From the NCBI RefSeq assembly GCF_030272615.1, contig NC_081415.1, forward strand, positions 190,802,270 through 190,866,269: a DNA stretch of 64,000 nt, read 5' to 3'. Source of the DNA: Cryptomeria japonica. Its lineage: Eukaryota; Streptophyta; Pinopsida; Cupressales; Cupressaceae. Below are positions 22,817-33,670 of this stretch, piece after piece. Position 1 is the first letter of the stretch, and the number at the start of each line of letters is the position of its first letter. Below the pieces are notes generated by a model. That model made no database searches, had not been told where the DNA came from, and saw only the letters and a list, made by a program, of their open reading frames with translations. The position numbers were made by a program, and so were the translations under genes.

Positions 22817-22828
22817 TGGTATCAGAGC
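22817..22828 (+). promoter_or_regulatory. Primer binding site of Copia-B
   Basis: TGGTATCAGAGC two bases after the LTR is the standard plant Copia site complementary to the 3' end of initiator tRNA-Met. Confidence 0.92.
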
Positions 22829-22885
22829 CTAGTCCTCTATTTGCAAAAGCCTAACAGCTTGAAGAATATTTTGAAATCAGTATCA

Positions 22886-24001
22886 ATGGAAAGCTTGAGA
22901 CAACAGTTGGAAGGAGCTCTTGAAGATTTTGATGTAGAGAAATTGAAGAATATCAAACTAGAAGATGAACTCAGAACTTCTCGGGAATTTATCAAAGCAC
23001 TTCAAGATAACTTGGTTATAGCAAAGAACAAGAGAAAATAATTACATGTGAAATTGCAAAATCAAGATGATGAAGAAAAATAAACTCTTAGAGATATTGC
23101 AGACAAATTGAGACAAGAGAACAATAACATGAAGCATGAGATGCAATATTTAACCATGAGACTATGTAAAGATATTGAAGATAGAAAGAGGAATGAGGAA
23201 TATTTGGCCAGAAGACTAAATGAAAGATTAGATGAATCTCAAAGGCTTAGTTATGAAAATGATATGCTCAAAACTGATTTGATTCACATGCAAAATGACA
23301 AAAATGAACATTTGAGACAAGTTAGCACTTTGGAAAGTGATTTGACCACTGCAAATGAATACAAAGACAAATTGAAGAAGCATTTAGATAATCTTGATGA
23401 TATGCTAAAAAGTCAGAAACCTGATGGAGAAACAATTGGACTTGGATTTGAACATGGAGAAAGCTCAGGGACTGCAAACAATCATGATCATAGCAAACTG
23501 GTAAGGCAACCTAATGCTTATAAATTTAATGAGAAATGTTTTAATTGCAACAAATTTGGTCATAGAGAAAATCAGTGTAGATTTGGGAATAATGAGAATA
23601 CAAACTCACCCATCGGTTAATGTTCCAAATGCAATAAAAATGGTAATAACTCAGACAATTGGAAAATGAATGTGAAATGCTATGTTTGTGGTAGATTTGG
23701 ATATTTATCTAATCAATGCAAAACTCAAACCGGTCAAGGTTATAGAAAGGCTATTCAGAGAAACAATGTAACTTGTTATGCATGTAACAAGATTGGGCAT
23801 ATTGCAAAATTTTGTAGAAGAAAGAATTCATTGGCGAACAATAAAGGATCTAATAACAAAGGCAAAGAGAAGGTGACTAAAATCAAGCAAGAATTTTCAA
23901 AACAATGGATTAGGAAGAGAGATCAGAAAGGTGATGAATCGGTCACTGCACCGGCAGAACAAGGTAATCTTGCACTGGCAAGAGATTCTTCATCCAACTA
24001 A
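22886..24001 (+). pseudogene. gag: Copia-B gag-like ORF: coiled coil plus zinc knuckles
   Basis: It starts at ATG 22886, 58 bases after the primer site. The product lacks the usual N-terminal UBN2/gag capsid domain and opens directly with a long coiled coil (LRQQLEGALEDFDVEKL to about codon 180). Then follow CCHC knuckles: CFNCNKFGHRENQC is intact, CSKCNKNGNNSDNW is degenerate, CYVCGRFGYLSNQC has His replaced by Tyr, and CYACNKIGHIAKFC is intact. The tail is lysine-rich. All pieces share one frame of 372 codons, broken by TAA at about 23039 and 23081 and TAA at 23618. The knuckles would bind element RNA. Whether it can assemble without a capsid domain is doubtful. Confidence 0.78.
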
Positions 24002-24307
24002 GGAATAATCCTTAGGGGTAAGGCAACAAATTCAAAACCATGCATTTACCCTCGGTTGATGGTAAGAAGTTATATTTCTTCTTTACCGACAGATATGTGA
24101 AGTTTTTCACTTCACCGACGAGCATTTATTGCGATTGTAAGTCAAAATTTTGGTTATTAAGGCATTGTAACCTCTCATTTAAATTCACCAAGAATCCAAG
24201 CATTCGAAGAGACCGAAATTGAGCAAAGGCATTCTAAAGGTGAAGCAACAAAGATCTTTTTTAGGGCCTCCAAGGATTTCACAGTTAAGAGGTATTTATC
24301 TTTCGCA

Positions 24308-27300
24308 ATGGCATCTTCATCTTCTGTTCCCGAATTCGTAGCAAACCCTACAATTGTAGAAAACATTAAGTGACCTAGACCAGTTTTCAAGATCATTCCA
24401 AAGATAGAAAAACAAGATGATTCTATTGCTGCATTTTCTAAAATCTTGAAGGTAGTCACATTCACTAAAGACCCTAGGGCATACATACATTGCAACATAG
24501 AAAGTTTAGGATGTGACGATTTGATGAACATGTACACGAATGTAATTACTGACAAGGATGGGATAGTGAAATCGGAACATAAGATAGTTCAGGATTTAGG
24601 TTTCATAGACATCTTCCATATACCAAAATTCTCAGATGAAGCCATCTGCTATGTCCTTAGCAGGGTTCACGGAGAATTTATGTGGTTGGCCTCAATATTC
24701 AAGATTACCAAGGAAGCTATCAAATCTGTTATTGGTTTACCCTCCACTAGTTCTAGACCTAACAAGAAGAAGAAAATCCCTAACAAGGAAGTTATGAGCT
24801 TAACCGGAGCTACATATGACAACTAGTCACTTAGGGTTAATGACATAAAGGATAAAAATGTTAAATTTGCTAGCATGATAATTGGATATAAAGCTGGTCA
24901 CACAAATAGGTTGAATTTTGTGTCAAGTTCATGCATTCACAGTGCACATGAGATGATTGTAAACAATGCAAAGATTGATATTTGTGAATGGTTGAAGGAT
25001 GAATTGATAGAAAATTTGGATAAGATAAAAGGTGACAAGAAAGGAACATTCAAATTTGGAAATCTGTTGGTATGTTTAATGCTTTACTTTTCAAAGGAGA
25101 TCCCCGACATAAGTCATAAGGATTTTGCCTATGATATTTCTGTTGGAAAACAGATAAAGGAGGAAATCACTGGTATGGGAGCTAAAAGTGATGAGCTGGT
25201 CAAAGATTACTTCAAAAATTTCCAAACTTGAATGAAACAGAGAGAAAGGATTTCCCAAAGCATTGTAGACAAATATGATAAACAAATATGCTTTGTAGTA
25301 AAGAGAGATGAAATATGGATGGAATTAGTCAGAACTAGAACAATATGGATTACTTAAATGGGATATGAGGTGGACTCTCACATCTTGGAATCATATGCAA
25401 AAATACTCCTAGATGCTCCACCAGAACCATTAGAGAAAATATTTGGTAGTGCTGAAAGAATTGAAAATGATGTAACCATGATGAATGAAAGAAAGAAAAG
25501 AGACAAATTCATGAAAGATGCTTCTAAAATGGTAAAATAGGTTATAGAAGGGTTAATGAGTCTTGGCGGTATTGCTTCTAGTATAAAAGAAGGCCAGTCA
25601 GAGCAGACACCGATAACTCATGTTTCCCCAGTTGTTACTTCTTCTGAGATAGAAAGTGATAAAGAGGCTGAATTTAAAAGAGTTGAAAGGAAGAAAAGAA
25701 AAACTTCACCGTCACCTGCCCCATCTCCAAAGAATTCAAGGATACAAAGAAAGAAGCAATAGGCTGTAAGAGAGCCTAGTGGTCCCAAGAAGAAGGTAAC
25801 TCCTAAGAAGAAATCAAAACCTAAGGCACCAGACACTCTTATAGTGGAGGAACTGATAAATGAAATGACACAAGAAGGTAACCTTAGCAATGTAAATAAA
25901 TTCTATCATTCTTTCAAGGATGCAGATAAAAACACTATAGAGGAAATCATTATTTTACACCTAGATATCTACAAGAAAGTTCTCATTGAGGTTGTAGATG
26001 ATCTTCCCAATGATTTGTATTTGAGGTTAGAAGCTAAAAGGATGTCAGTTATGGAATTGGAGAAGAAATTAAAAGTTGAAGCATTGTTGGTGGTTCACCC
26101 TATCAATTCCCGACAGGAGATTGATGAATTGTTTGCAAAAGCCAACCGGTCAGTTTGTGTAAGTGGTCACGGACAGGATGAGTTAAGGAAATTGCAGATG
26201 AAACAACAAACAAATGGGACATACTTTTTGTGGAAAGAGAAAAGAAAGAAGAAAAGGATAGAGAGAAAATGGATGTCTTTTGCAAAGGTAAATCAAAAGG
26301 ATAAAGGTAAAGGTAGAATTGGTAGTGTACCTAATATAACAGTCAAGGATAACCTTCCTCCACCGACATGGGACACCCCACCAATAATTGCAGAGGCACT
26401 GGTACAAATTGACAATCAACTGGAAGAGAAGGTAGAGGAAATAACAAGAGATGGCACCAATCCAAAATCTGAAGTTCTTTTTACCATGAATGTGGACACA
26501 CAAGACTTCAACATTGTCATGGACAAAGAGACTATAGAGGTAAAACAAACCGATGCTGCAAATATTAAAATCTCTGAGTCACTGGTCAACACTGTTGACT
26601 CTAAGAACATTGAGATACCAGCACAAGTTGAGAAACTTGATACCATCCTAGATGCTACTCATCCTAACATTGAGAAACCAATAGAAGCACAAGAAGAAGC
26701 AGAGGTAAAAATACAAAATGAACCTACAAATGCTGACAATCAACAGAAGGTAGAGAAACTGGCAGAGAAAGAACCTGAGTAGAGCATAGTTGAACCGATA
26801 ATCAGCAAGACAGAGAATAAGGATGACAGTAAGATTGAAAGAAAAATTGAAACATAGAATGAGAAAAAGGCCAAAATAGTGAATAAAGAAGAGGTCGATA
26901 ATGGAAATAAGGAAGAAGTGGTTAAGGAAATTGGACAAGTATCTGAAGAAAAGAAAGTTATTGTTGAGCCTAGCACTTCCACCATGAATTTCAGGCCTAC
27001 AAATTTGACTGATGTAATTTTGGATTCAATTAAGAGGATCACAGATTGCAACGCCTTAGCATTTAAGGCCATTGATGATACATTACCTATATTGAAGATG
27101 ATTGCATCAGCTTGTAAGATAGATCATATTGATGGATCTTTAGGTAAATTGGACACATTGTCAAAATTCATTGCTTCAAATATGCTAACTGTAGATAAGA
27201 TTAATGAGGAGACTATTAAGGAAATGGTGAATAAGGAGAAAAATGAATTCTTTAATAAAACTATCAAGGATTGTACTGAGCACATTGATTTCTTATTATC

Positions 27301-27673
27301 GGTACTTAATTCCACCATTCTGGAATATAAATAATTGTATAAGGAAGCATGCAAGCCTCACACATTGATAGAAGACATTGAGGAAGAGATAAAGAAAACA
27401 CAAAAAGAGATTGATGATATAGCAGACAATATGATAGGTTCTTCGGAACTTACATCAATTTTTTATCAAGAAATGACAGTTTTTGAGGAAAAGATTGAGA
27501 AACTAGAAAAAGAAAAAGCAAGGATAAGAATGAAGGCACGTGAGCTAAAAAAAAAACTTGTTCCTAGTTTGGACAACCTTATAACTCAACAGATTGAGCT
27601 GTCTAAAGGAAAAATTCAAGGAGAAAGATCACCAGAGCAACATATGCATTATCTGACCAGTATGATCTATTAG
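24308..27673 (+). pseudogene. Copia-B cargo ORF of about 1,120 codons, unknown function
   Basis: The ATG at 24308 (MASSSSVPEF) opens a frame that stays the same through every piece to 27673. It is broken only by stops at 24371, 24824, 25229, 25355, 25538, 25760, 26780, about 26855 and 27332, ending at TAG 27671. The N-terminal part (to about 25231) looks globular, with FMWLASIFKITKEAIKSVIG followed by LPSTSSRP. This resembles the 'putative plant transposon protein' type found with plant retroelements, a resemblance by eye only. Basic and Pro-rich linkers follow (about 25670-25830), then an acidic Glu-rich region (26400-26900) and a coiled coil (27335-27640). No RT, integrase or protease motif is present. 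It occupies the place of pol. I do not recognise the protein. Confidence 0.7.
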
Positions 27674-27979
27674 ACTGAACCAATTATCGCTGACAACACA
27701 AAATTCATGCAGAGTCTTAATCTGATTTTGGCGGATATCTTTCAAATTGTACATAACCACATATAGTCTATGAGGTAGAATTTTGAATTCTTTGATTCTT
27801 TTTGACATCCTTTGTCATTGATATCAAAGGGGGAGTAGTAGTATGGAGAAAAATGTACAAATGAGATCATTTTCTCAAGGGGAGCACTCCTATTTTTGGA
27901 TCAGTTTTGGACTTCATTTTTGGATATCAGTTTTTGGATTTTTCTCATGAGTGTTGCCATCAATGCCAAAGATGGAGAT
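27674..27979 (+). other. Copia-B 3' interior with polypurine tracts
   Basis: This is noncoding. CAAAGGGGGAG at about 27825 and AAAGATGGAGAT directly before the LTR (27968-27979) are purine-rich. The latter sits at the LTR edge and is the likely plus-strand primer. Confidence 0.6.
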
Positions 27980-28866
27980 TGTTGGCATTCTACACTCAGA
28001 TGAGAATAGTTGATGTTGTCATTGATGGAACCAACTGGTAATATGGCTCACATCTTACACCGGTAACAAACATCATCTATCGGTACTGATAGGCACAACA
28101 AGATTATTCTCACCGGCACCTAGTCTACACCATCAGAAGATCTTACCGGCATCCCAGCCGACATGGAAATTATATTGTTTTGTATTGTAATTATATTGTA
28201 TAGCTGACATGATGTATTGTAAAGACTCATATATGTATGAGATCTTATAGGTGATTTTGTAAGGGACATAGGTATGTGAGAAAGTGATAGGTATGCGAAA
28301 TATGTATAGGTAATTAATGCAAGTGGATTATGAGAGCGAATATCTGTATATGCAATTTGATGTAATATTTTGATGAGTGAACAAGAGCAGAGCAGAGCAA
28401 AGAAAGGTTTATGGCAGAGGTATTTGATAGAGCTTAAACCGGTACTGAATCAAGCATTGTAGATGCTATTTTGAGCAGTACATTGGCATTGGATTTAATC
28501 ATCCAATTTTGTAGTCAGTGTGACTCCTTTTTGTGATTGAGCAATGAGCTCTAAGCTGTTGGCCTTCTTGCATGTGCAGGCCCCTATTGTATCAGTAATA
28601 TTTATTCATATTGGCTAGTAAGTAAATATTGTGGGTCACAAATCCCACTGAGGTTTTTCCCCTACCGGGTTTCCTTGCCAAAATATCTTGTGTTATGGTG
28701 TGCATTGATGTCATCTCTCTTCTTTCTCTTTATTACTTTATTGCTTGTTCATCGGTACATTAATTTGGGTTGTAAAGTTGCAAACAAGTTTAAATATTTC
28801 ATATACTGGTTAGACACTAATTCACGCCCCCTCTTAGTGCCTTTGGGACTGATCAAGTATCTAACA
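27980..28866 (+). repeat. Copia-B 3' LTR
   Basis: It runs from TGTTGGCATTC to GTATCTAACA, 887 bp, collinear with the 5' LTR. Confidence 0.9.
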
Positions 28867-29598
28867 GTTAGAGTGGTCAGACATACACCTACTTCTTATC
28901 CTTTTCCTGAAATTTTAGTACTTCTACATTGTAATTTTAAATTTTCATCAAATAGATTTTTTTTTTTCAGAAAACAACTAGTAGCTTAGAAACTAAATTC
29001 AATTTGCTACAAATTATATTCTTACATATTTTTGAAATAATGTTCATAAGTTATTCAAATTTTCATGTTAAGTTGCATAACTCTGATTTTTTTGAAATTT
29101 TATTGCCACTTAAGGGCTTGTTTTGGCCCACCATGATCCTACACATACTCATCTATTTGTTATAACTTAACTTTGCTTCCCTGATGAAGACACTGGTCAT
29201 GATTCTTGTATCTAGTTGTCAGAATCAATCCAATATCTTAAAGTCTCTTTTTACTTTCTTTTTTGTTTTAGGAGTAGGTTTAGTGTAGAAACCCATCCCA
29301 AATGTTGAGTGAGAGTTTAGAAGCCAAGATTATAGTCAAATCTGAAGATTCATACACTTCCCTTGGCATATATACATTGGGATATTTTCTATAACTTGTG
29401 ATGCCTTGAGTGTTGGAAGCTGATAGTCATTTAGTAATTACTTAGGTACACCTACCTTGGTCTTACAGAGCTAGAACTACACGAGATTTCAGTCTTTTCA
29501 TTGAATCTCATTCATTGGCCACATTCATCCTTGAACCCGTTGATGAGAAAGTAGCTAAATCTTTAGGGTTTGGGGACCTATTGATTTAGGAACCAACA
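28867..29598 (+). other. Noncoding stretch, probably end of the Gy2 LTR
   Basis: There is no gene here. It ends in AGGAACCAACA just before the primer-site-like motif at 29601. Confidence 0.4.
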
Positions 29599-29600
29599 GA

Positions 29601-29620
29601 TTGGTGACTCTGCTGGGGAC
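29601..29620 (+). promoter_or_regulatory. Gypsy primer-binding-site-like motif
   Basis: TTGGTGACTCTGCTGGGGAC resembles the TTGGCGACTCTGCTGGGGA-type primer sites of plant Gypsy elements. It lies two bases after a CCAACA LTR-like end. A primer site after the right-hand LTR suggests a tandem or recombined Gy2 element. Confidence 0.55.
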
Positions 29621-29724
29621 AAAAGCTATAAATCCATTTGGGAGAATCAACAAAGAGATAAATATGAACTTTTATTTAAGATATTATATGGTTTTCAATC
29701 TGGAAACATTTTGTAACTTATTTG

Positions 29725-30457
29725 TGTTGGAATACAATGAATCTAAGAACATTGATAGGGGGGGTGAATTAGTGTTCTGCCGATAAAACAATATTTTAAC
29801 TTTGTATAACCGGTAAATGAAGAAACATATAACATGAAGTAAATAAACCAACCACATGAATGAACACCATAACACAAAGAATTTAATACATGGAAAACCT
29901 CAAAGAGGAAAAACCATGGTGGGATTTGTGACCCACAATATCAATTCATTGGCCATATTAAAGATATTACATAGTATGGGGGCCTGCACATGCATGAAGA
30001 CACATTGCTCAAAACAAAAGAGTCTCACTTACTACAAGATTCTATTGAGATAAAATGGTAATGGTGAACTCACAAAATAAATCTGCAATGCCAAAAAGAG
30101 TTTCAGTTATAGCTCTGCTCTATACCAGTTCATAAACCCTAAACCCTTTTACTAGTATCTCCTTTCCTCCAAGAATGCTTTACAAACCGTCTACTAATCA
30201 TTGCATGATATTACCTCCTCATACAAATGACCTACATACATATCCTTCACATCACTTTATTCTACTTCCTTGTCATATATCAAAATGACCTAACAAATTG
30301 ACTTATATACCCTCTACAAACAATATGCCTTATGTCGGCTTACAATACATTACAAAAGATATTCAATGTCGGCCCTCTACAATAATTGCAAATTGAGTCA
30401 ACATGGGAGAGACCAAAAGAGATCTCAATGCTTTGCATCTTCCTCAAGTAGACAACA
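29725..30457 (-). mobile_element. Copia LTR fragment or solo LTR
   Basis: Read on the minus strand it starts TGTTGTCTACTTGAGGAAG and ends in a C-rich stretch, then CTATCAATG to TTCCAACA. This is the end structure of the other Copia LTRs here. The flanks (ATTTG left, CTAGG right) do not match, so either a boundary is misplaced or recombination joined unrelated sequence. Confidence 0.6.
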
Positions 30458-30469
30458 CTAGGGATAACA

Positions 30470-30664
30470 AGTAGAAGAATAAAGAGGAACAAATAGAAGA
30501 ATGTCACAAAAAAGAAAGAGAGGAGAGAGAGAGAGAAAATTCATGGTACTAATGAAGCTAGTCAAGCACATCATCTGCCCCCCGATCTTGATGATCATTA
30601 TTTCAGGAAGGTGGACAACATGCAAGAGGACATCGAACAAAGTAGATGGAGCTATCACAAGGAC
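30470..30664 (+). other. Conserved plus-strand segment at the Gy3-A end
   Basis: A plus-strand frame reads LPPDLDDHYFRKV, then WSYHKDH. It has a close match beside Gy3-B at 36350-36552 (PPPDLVAHYFRKASN, WSYHKIKTRTM). It starts after a GA-rich run (30505-30535). It could be a captured antisense exon or only part of the Gy3 noncoding end. Confidence 0.35.
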
Positions 30665-30670
30665 CATGTT

Positions 30671-31709
30671 CTAATGATGAGTCGGATGTCTTTTACTAGG
30701 AGATAGGATTAATGATTTTGAATTTTTTTTAGATAAATCATTGTCAACATTGACATATTCATATTCACCATCAGAAATATTAGGATCAACATTTTCATCA
30801 TTAGCAACATTCTCACCATTAGCAACATTCTCACCTATTTCTTCATCAAGATTAATAACAATAGGAGCTCCAATAGGAATAGAACTTGAACCATTATTTG
30901 TCTTAAGCATTTTGTGTCTTGGAGAATCAGGTTGAAGATCCTCATTATGAGAAAATGGATTCATATCAACACTTGGTGTTTTAAGAGAAGAAATGGTTTG
31001 GGAAGCAATTTCTCAAGCTTGAGCACGACATCTCTATCAGCATTCTCACGCACAATAGTTTCATCTAGTTTGAGATAAAGGTTGTGAAGGTTTAGGTTCA
31101 TTAGGTATAGGATTTTTTTCTTCTTTTAAGGAAGGATGAATGGGTTGAGGTCTTTTAGGTTGAATAATATGAGAGGCCAGTCACTTCTCTTTGTAAGATG
31201 TAGGAGGTGGAACTGCACCATAAAAAGGAGGAATGGGGGGTGTAGGAAGGAGACTAGGTCTATCATGAGGAGGAGGAATAGGTCTACCTTTAGGTGGAAT
31301 AGGTTGATTTTAAGAGGAGGAGCGTTTCTATCCTTGGGAGGAAGAGTAGACTCATCCTTGGGAGAAAGAATAGATTTTTCCTTAGGAGAAATAATATCTC
31401 TTTCCTTAGGAGGAAGGATACTCTTATCCTTAGGATAAGAAATACATGCCTCTTTGGGAAGAAGATTATTTCTTTCCTTGGGAGGAAGAATAATCTTATC
31501 CTCAAGAAGGGTTATAATATCATCAAGAGGAATGCTAAGTGTTGGATTTCTAGGTTTAATCAATGATAAAATCATCTAATTTTTCCAATTTTGATATTAT
31601 TTAAAGAGAGCATCACTTCTAGGTTGAAGAGGTTGGAATTGTTCAGACCAAAAATAATCAAGACAAACATCTCTATGCCTCATTGTAGGTTGATATATGC
31701 TATGATTAG
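30671..31709 (-). pseudogene. Gy3-A post-protease linker and acidic tail
   Basis: On the minus strand, up to 31575, the frame encodes PPKER / LPPKD-type repeats (about 31310-31520), then a Pro-rich stretch. A shifted frame (30964-30671) gives an acidic, Asn-rich tail ending GEYEYVNVDNDLSKKNSKSL. Copy B has the same two parts (37196-36795 and 36693-36421). A frameshift separates the two frames in both copies. No enzymatic motif is visible. Confidence 0.55.
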
Positions 31710-32487
31710 TGTATATGGTGAAAATGGATAACAACAATAACAATGTTGGAAGACTAAATGGATTCAACCACAAAAACCCTAGCCTAACAACAACAAAGAT
31801 CCACCATAACATATGAAGATTACCTAAGACAATGCAAATCAAATGAAATCACAAAGACTATACCATCACATGTCCAATAGGGTTTGAATCTCCATTCTTC
31901 CTATCTCCATTGATCTTGCTTGATATATTTTCTCTTAGATTTTATGTGCACAAGAGCTCAACAAAGAACGAAATGTGGTTGCAAGTAGGATTGCATATGA
32001 AAAGCGTAGTGTAGTCAAGTAGTCAGGTAGTTAGGGTTTGATAATGAAGGAAGAATCCTCTTATACAGAAGACACCATATGAAATGGAGGGATAAGATTG
32101 AGAGGTGTAAAAAGAGGTCGGCTATGATTAAAGGGTAGGTAGAGGAAATAATAAAATAATGAAAGGGGGTAGGTAGTGTATGAATTAAGAGATGAATGAC
32201 ATGTGTCATGGGTAGAAAAGGCTAATGAATTAATTAAATAAATAAAGATTTATTTACTTAATAAAAGAAGTGGGATCAATTAAATAAATAAGATATTTAT
32301 TTAATTTAGGAGAAGGATAATTTAAATAAATAAATGTATTTATTTAAATGAGAAATAAGGCTAGAAGAGGATAAATGAATTAATTAAATAAATAAAGATT
32401 TATTTAATTAATAGAAGAATTAGGCTTAGATAATTAAATAAATAAAGATATTTATTTAATTAGACATGACAATTTTAGGTGTCTACA
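31710..32487 (-). mobile_element. Gy1 solo LTR inserted in Gy3-A
   Basis: This 778-bp inverted copy of the Gy1 LTR has termini TGTATATGGTG and GGTGTCTACA in plus orientation. It is flanked by ATTAG at 31705-31709 and 32488-32492. The interrupted Gy3 frame continues on both sides (KNITSN before, HSIYQPTMRHRDV after). Confidence 0.92.
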
Positions 32488-33670
32488 ATTAGAAGTTATG
32501 TTTTTATCATTATGAGGAATTTTCAAACACTTATGAACAATAGAAGCGATCACTTTCATGGAAGAGAGCCAAGGATGTCCCAACTTCACATAAAATTGAT
32601 CGGATGTGGGAATGATAGAAAATTTAACATCTAAGCATTTAGTGACAACATCAATAGGAAGTCTGATAGATCCGATAGCAATACAAGAGAAGCCATCAAA
32701 AACTTTAACTACCACATCAATATCATCATATATCACTTGATGCAATTGCAAACTGTAAAGGAATTCTTCAATTATCACATTAACCATGCAAGTTGGATCA
32801 ATAATCGCCCCTCGAGAAGGTATGCCTTTGATTTTTGTAGTTATGTAAAGTGGTCCATTAGATTCTTTAATAGTCTCGCTAGGATCAAATGTAATGCACA
32901 AGTCCTTAGGAGATTCATTTTTGTCAACAAGGTTCACCACATTATTAGACTCAAGGCCAACATCATTAGGAGAGAAGGCAAGATGATTAGTCTTAATCAC
33001 ATTAGTGGAATGGGAAGGGAAAGGATCAGTGAAAATTTGAAGGTTTAGATTAGGAGGAGCCACTAATTTAATTCCTTTATCGTTCACACCAATCATAGAT
33101 ATGGTATTGTTATCAATCAAATCTTGAATCTTACTTCTCAAAGAATAACACTTTTCAGTGTCATGACTGGGTTGATGATGGTATTGCCAAAAAGATTTGG
33201 AATCATAGGAAGATGGAAAAGGCTTAGTTGTATCAAATGGTTTCATAGGGGGAAGTTTCAACACATTTCTTTGTAACAATTGAGACATAATACTATGCAA
33301 ATATTCATTAAGAGGAGTGAATTCTTTTCTAAAGTATTTGGACAAAGGATGCACACATGTCATGGTTTCTACATGAATTTTGTTATTGTCGTTGAATTTT
33401 ATGAATCCTTTATTCAGTTTGAACTTTGAAAATGTTTGTTGAGCACTTTCACCCTTATTATTTAGAGCCATTGAAGAGGATGATTGTTCTAACTGGCTCA
33501 CAATAAGATGATAGTTGTGAAGGACTACTAACAACTGCATAAAGGAAGTAAACTTAGAAAAGAGAAGTTTATCCCCTATATCTTTTTGTAAATTATCAAT
33601 AAACATCTTTTGAATATCTTGATCAGGCACAGGAAAAGAATTTTGAGAATACAAATGCTTATATCTATAA
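32488..33670 (-). pseudogene. gag-pro: Gy3-A gag C-terminus and protease-like region
   Basis: The minus-strand frame runs from about 33670 (YKHLYSQNSF) leftwards into the solo LTR. It contains the end of the gag domain (DIQKMFIDNLQKDIGDKLLF), a degenerate zinc site (FWQYHHQPSHDTEKCYSLR, first Cys replaced by Trp) and a retropepsin-like fold. Where the catalytic D-T/S-G belongs it reads IIDPTCMVNVI. The rest of the protease pattern (GSIRLPIDV, KLGHPWLSSMK) is retained. The frame is open for about 390 codons, longer than other decayed parts of the window. Copy B matches throughout. Confidence 0.75.

Larger units (their letters stand above)
21924..28866 (+). mobile_element. Copia-B: pol-less (non-autonomous) Copia-type LTR element with cargo ORF
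   Basis: The LTRs are about 21924-22814 and 27980-28866, near 890 bp each. The primer site TGGTATCAGAGC, complementary to initiator tRNA-Met, follows the left LTR. The interior of about 5.2 kb encodes gag and a long cargo frame. No protease, integrase, RT or RNase H motif was found in any frame. The left edge is worn and no clear target duplication remains (right flank GTTAG). Roughly 9 percent LTR divergence over the first 180 bases, by eye, suggests an old insertion. Confidence 0.85.
9666..29598 (+). mobile_element. Gy2: Ty3/Gypsy element with two LTRs, internally invaded
   Basis: LTR-like sequence at 9666-12192 is repeated from 18107, and between them lies a decayed gag-pol (12193-17654). 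The 5' LTR lacks its first bases because Gy1-1 is joined there. The right LTR contains a Copia solo LTR and, by my reading, the pol-less Copia-B. A primer-site-like motif follows its proposed end at 29598. The left LTR stops early and joins directly to the middle of gag, so a deletion removed the LTR end, primer site and gag start. The right limit is inference. Confidence 0.65.
18107..29598 (+). repeat. Gy2 right LTR, interrupted by two Copia insertions (proposed extent)
   Basis: 18107-19792 and 20579-21476 match the left LTR. The blocks 21477-21923 and 28867-29598 have no partner there, because the left LTR ends early. I join them because 29598 ends in CCAACA and is followed after two bases by a primer-site-like motif. 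On this reading the LTR is about 3.8 kb without its insertions. The last two blocks are inference. Confidence 0.5.
30458..33670 (-). mobile_element. Gy3 copy A: gag-protease-only Ty3/Gypsy fragment
   Basis: Read on the minus strand this holds gag C-terminus, a protease-like region, a Pro/Lys-rich linker and an acidic tail, in the same order as copy B (36421-61189). It is split by a Gy1 solo LTR (31710-32487). The gag N-terminus and the 5' LTR are missing on the right, and the left end meets a Copia LTR at 30457. No RT or integrase is present. Confidence 0.75.

Noticed and set aside
24371-27334. Multiple stops in the Copia-B cargo as evidence that it is not coding
   Set aside because: All pieces keep one frame over 3.4 kb with good composition. 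Random sequence would not, so decay of a real ORF is the better reading.
31136-31438. 100-codon plus-strand frame rich in SLGE/LSLGG repeats
   Set aside because: It is the reverse of the Gy3 PPKE/LPPKD repeat region. The Gy3-sense frame aligns with the second copy, so this is a shadow.
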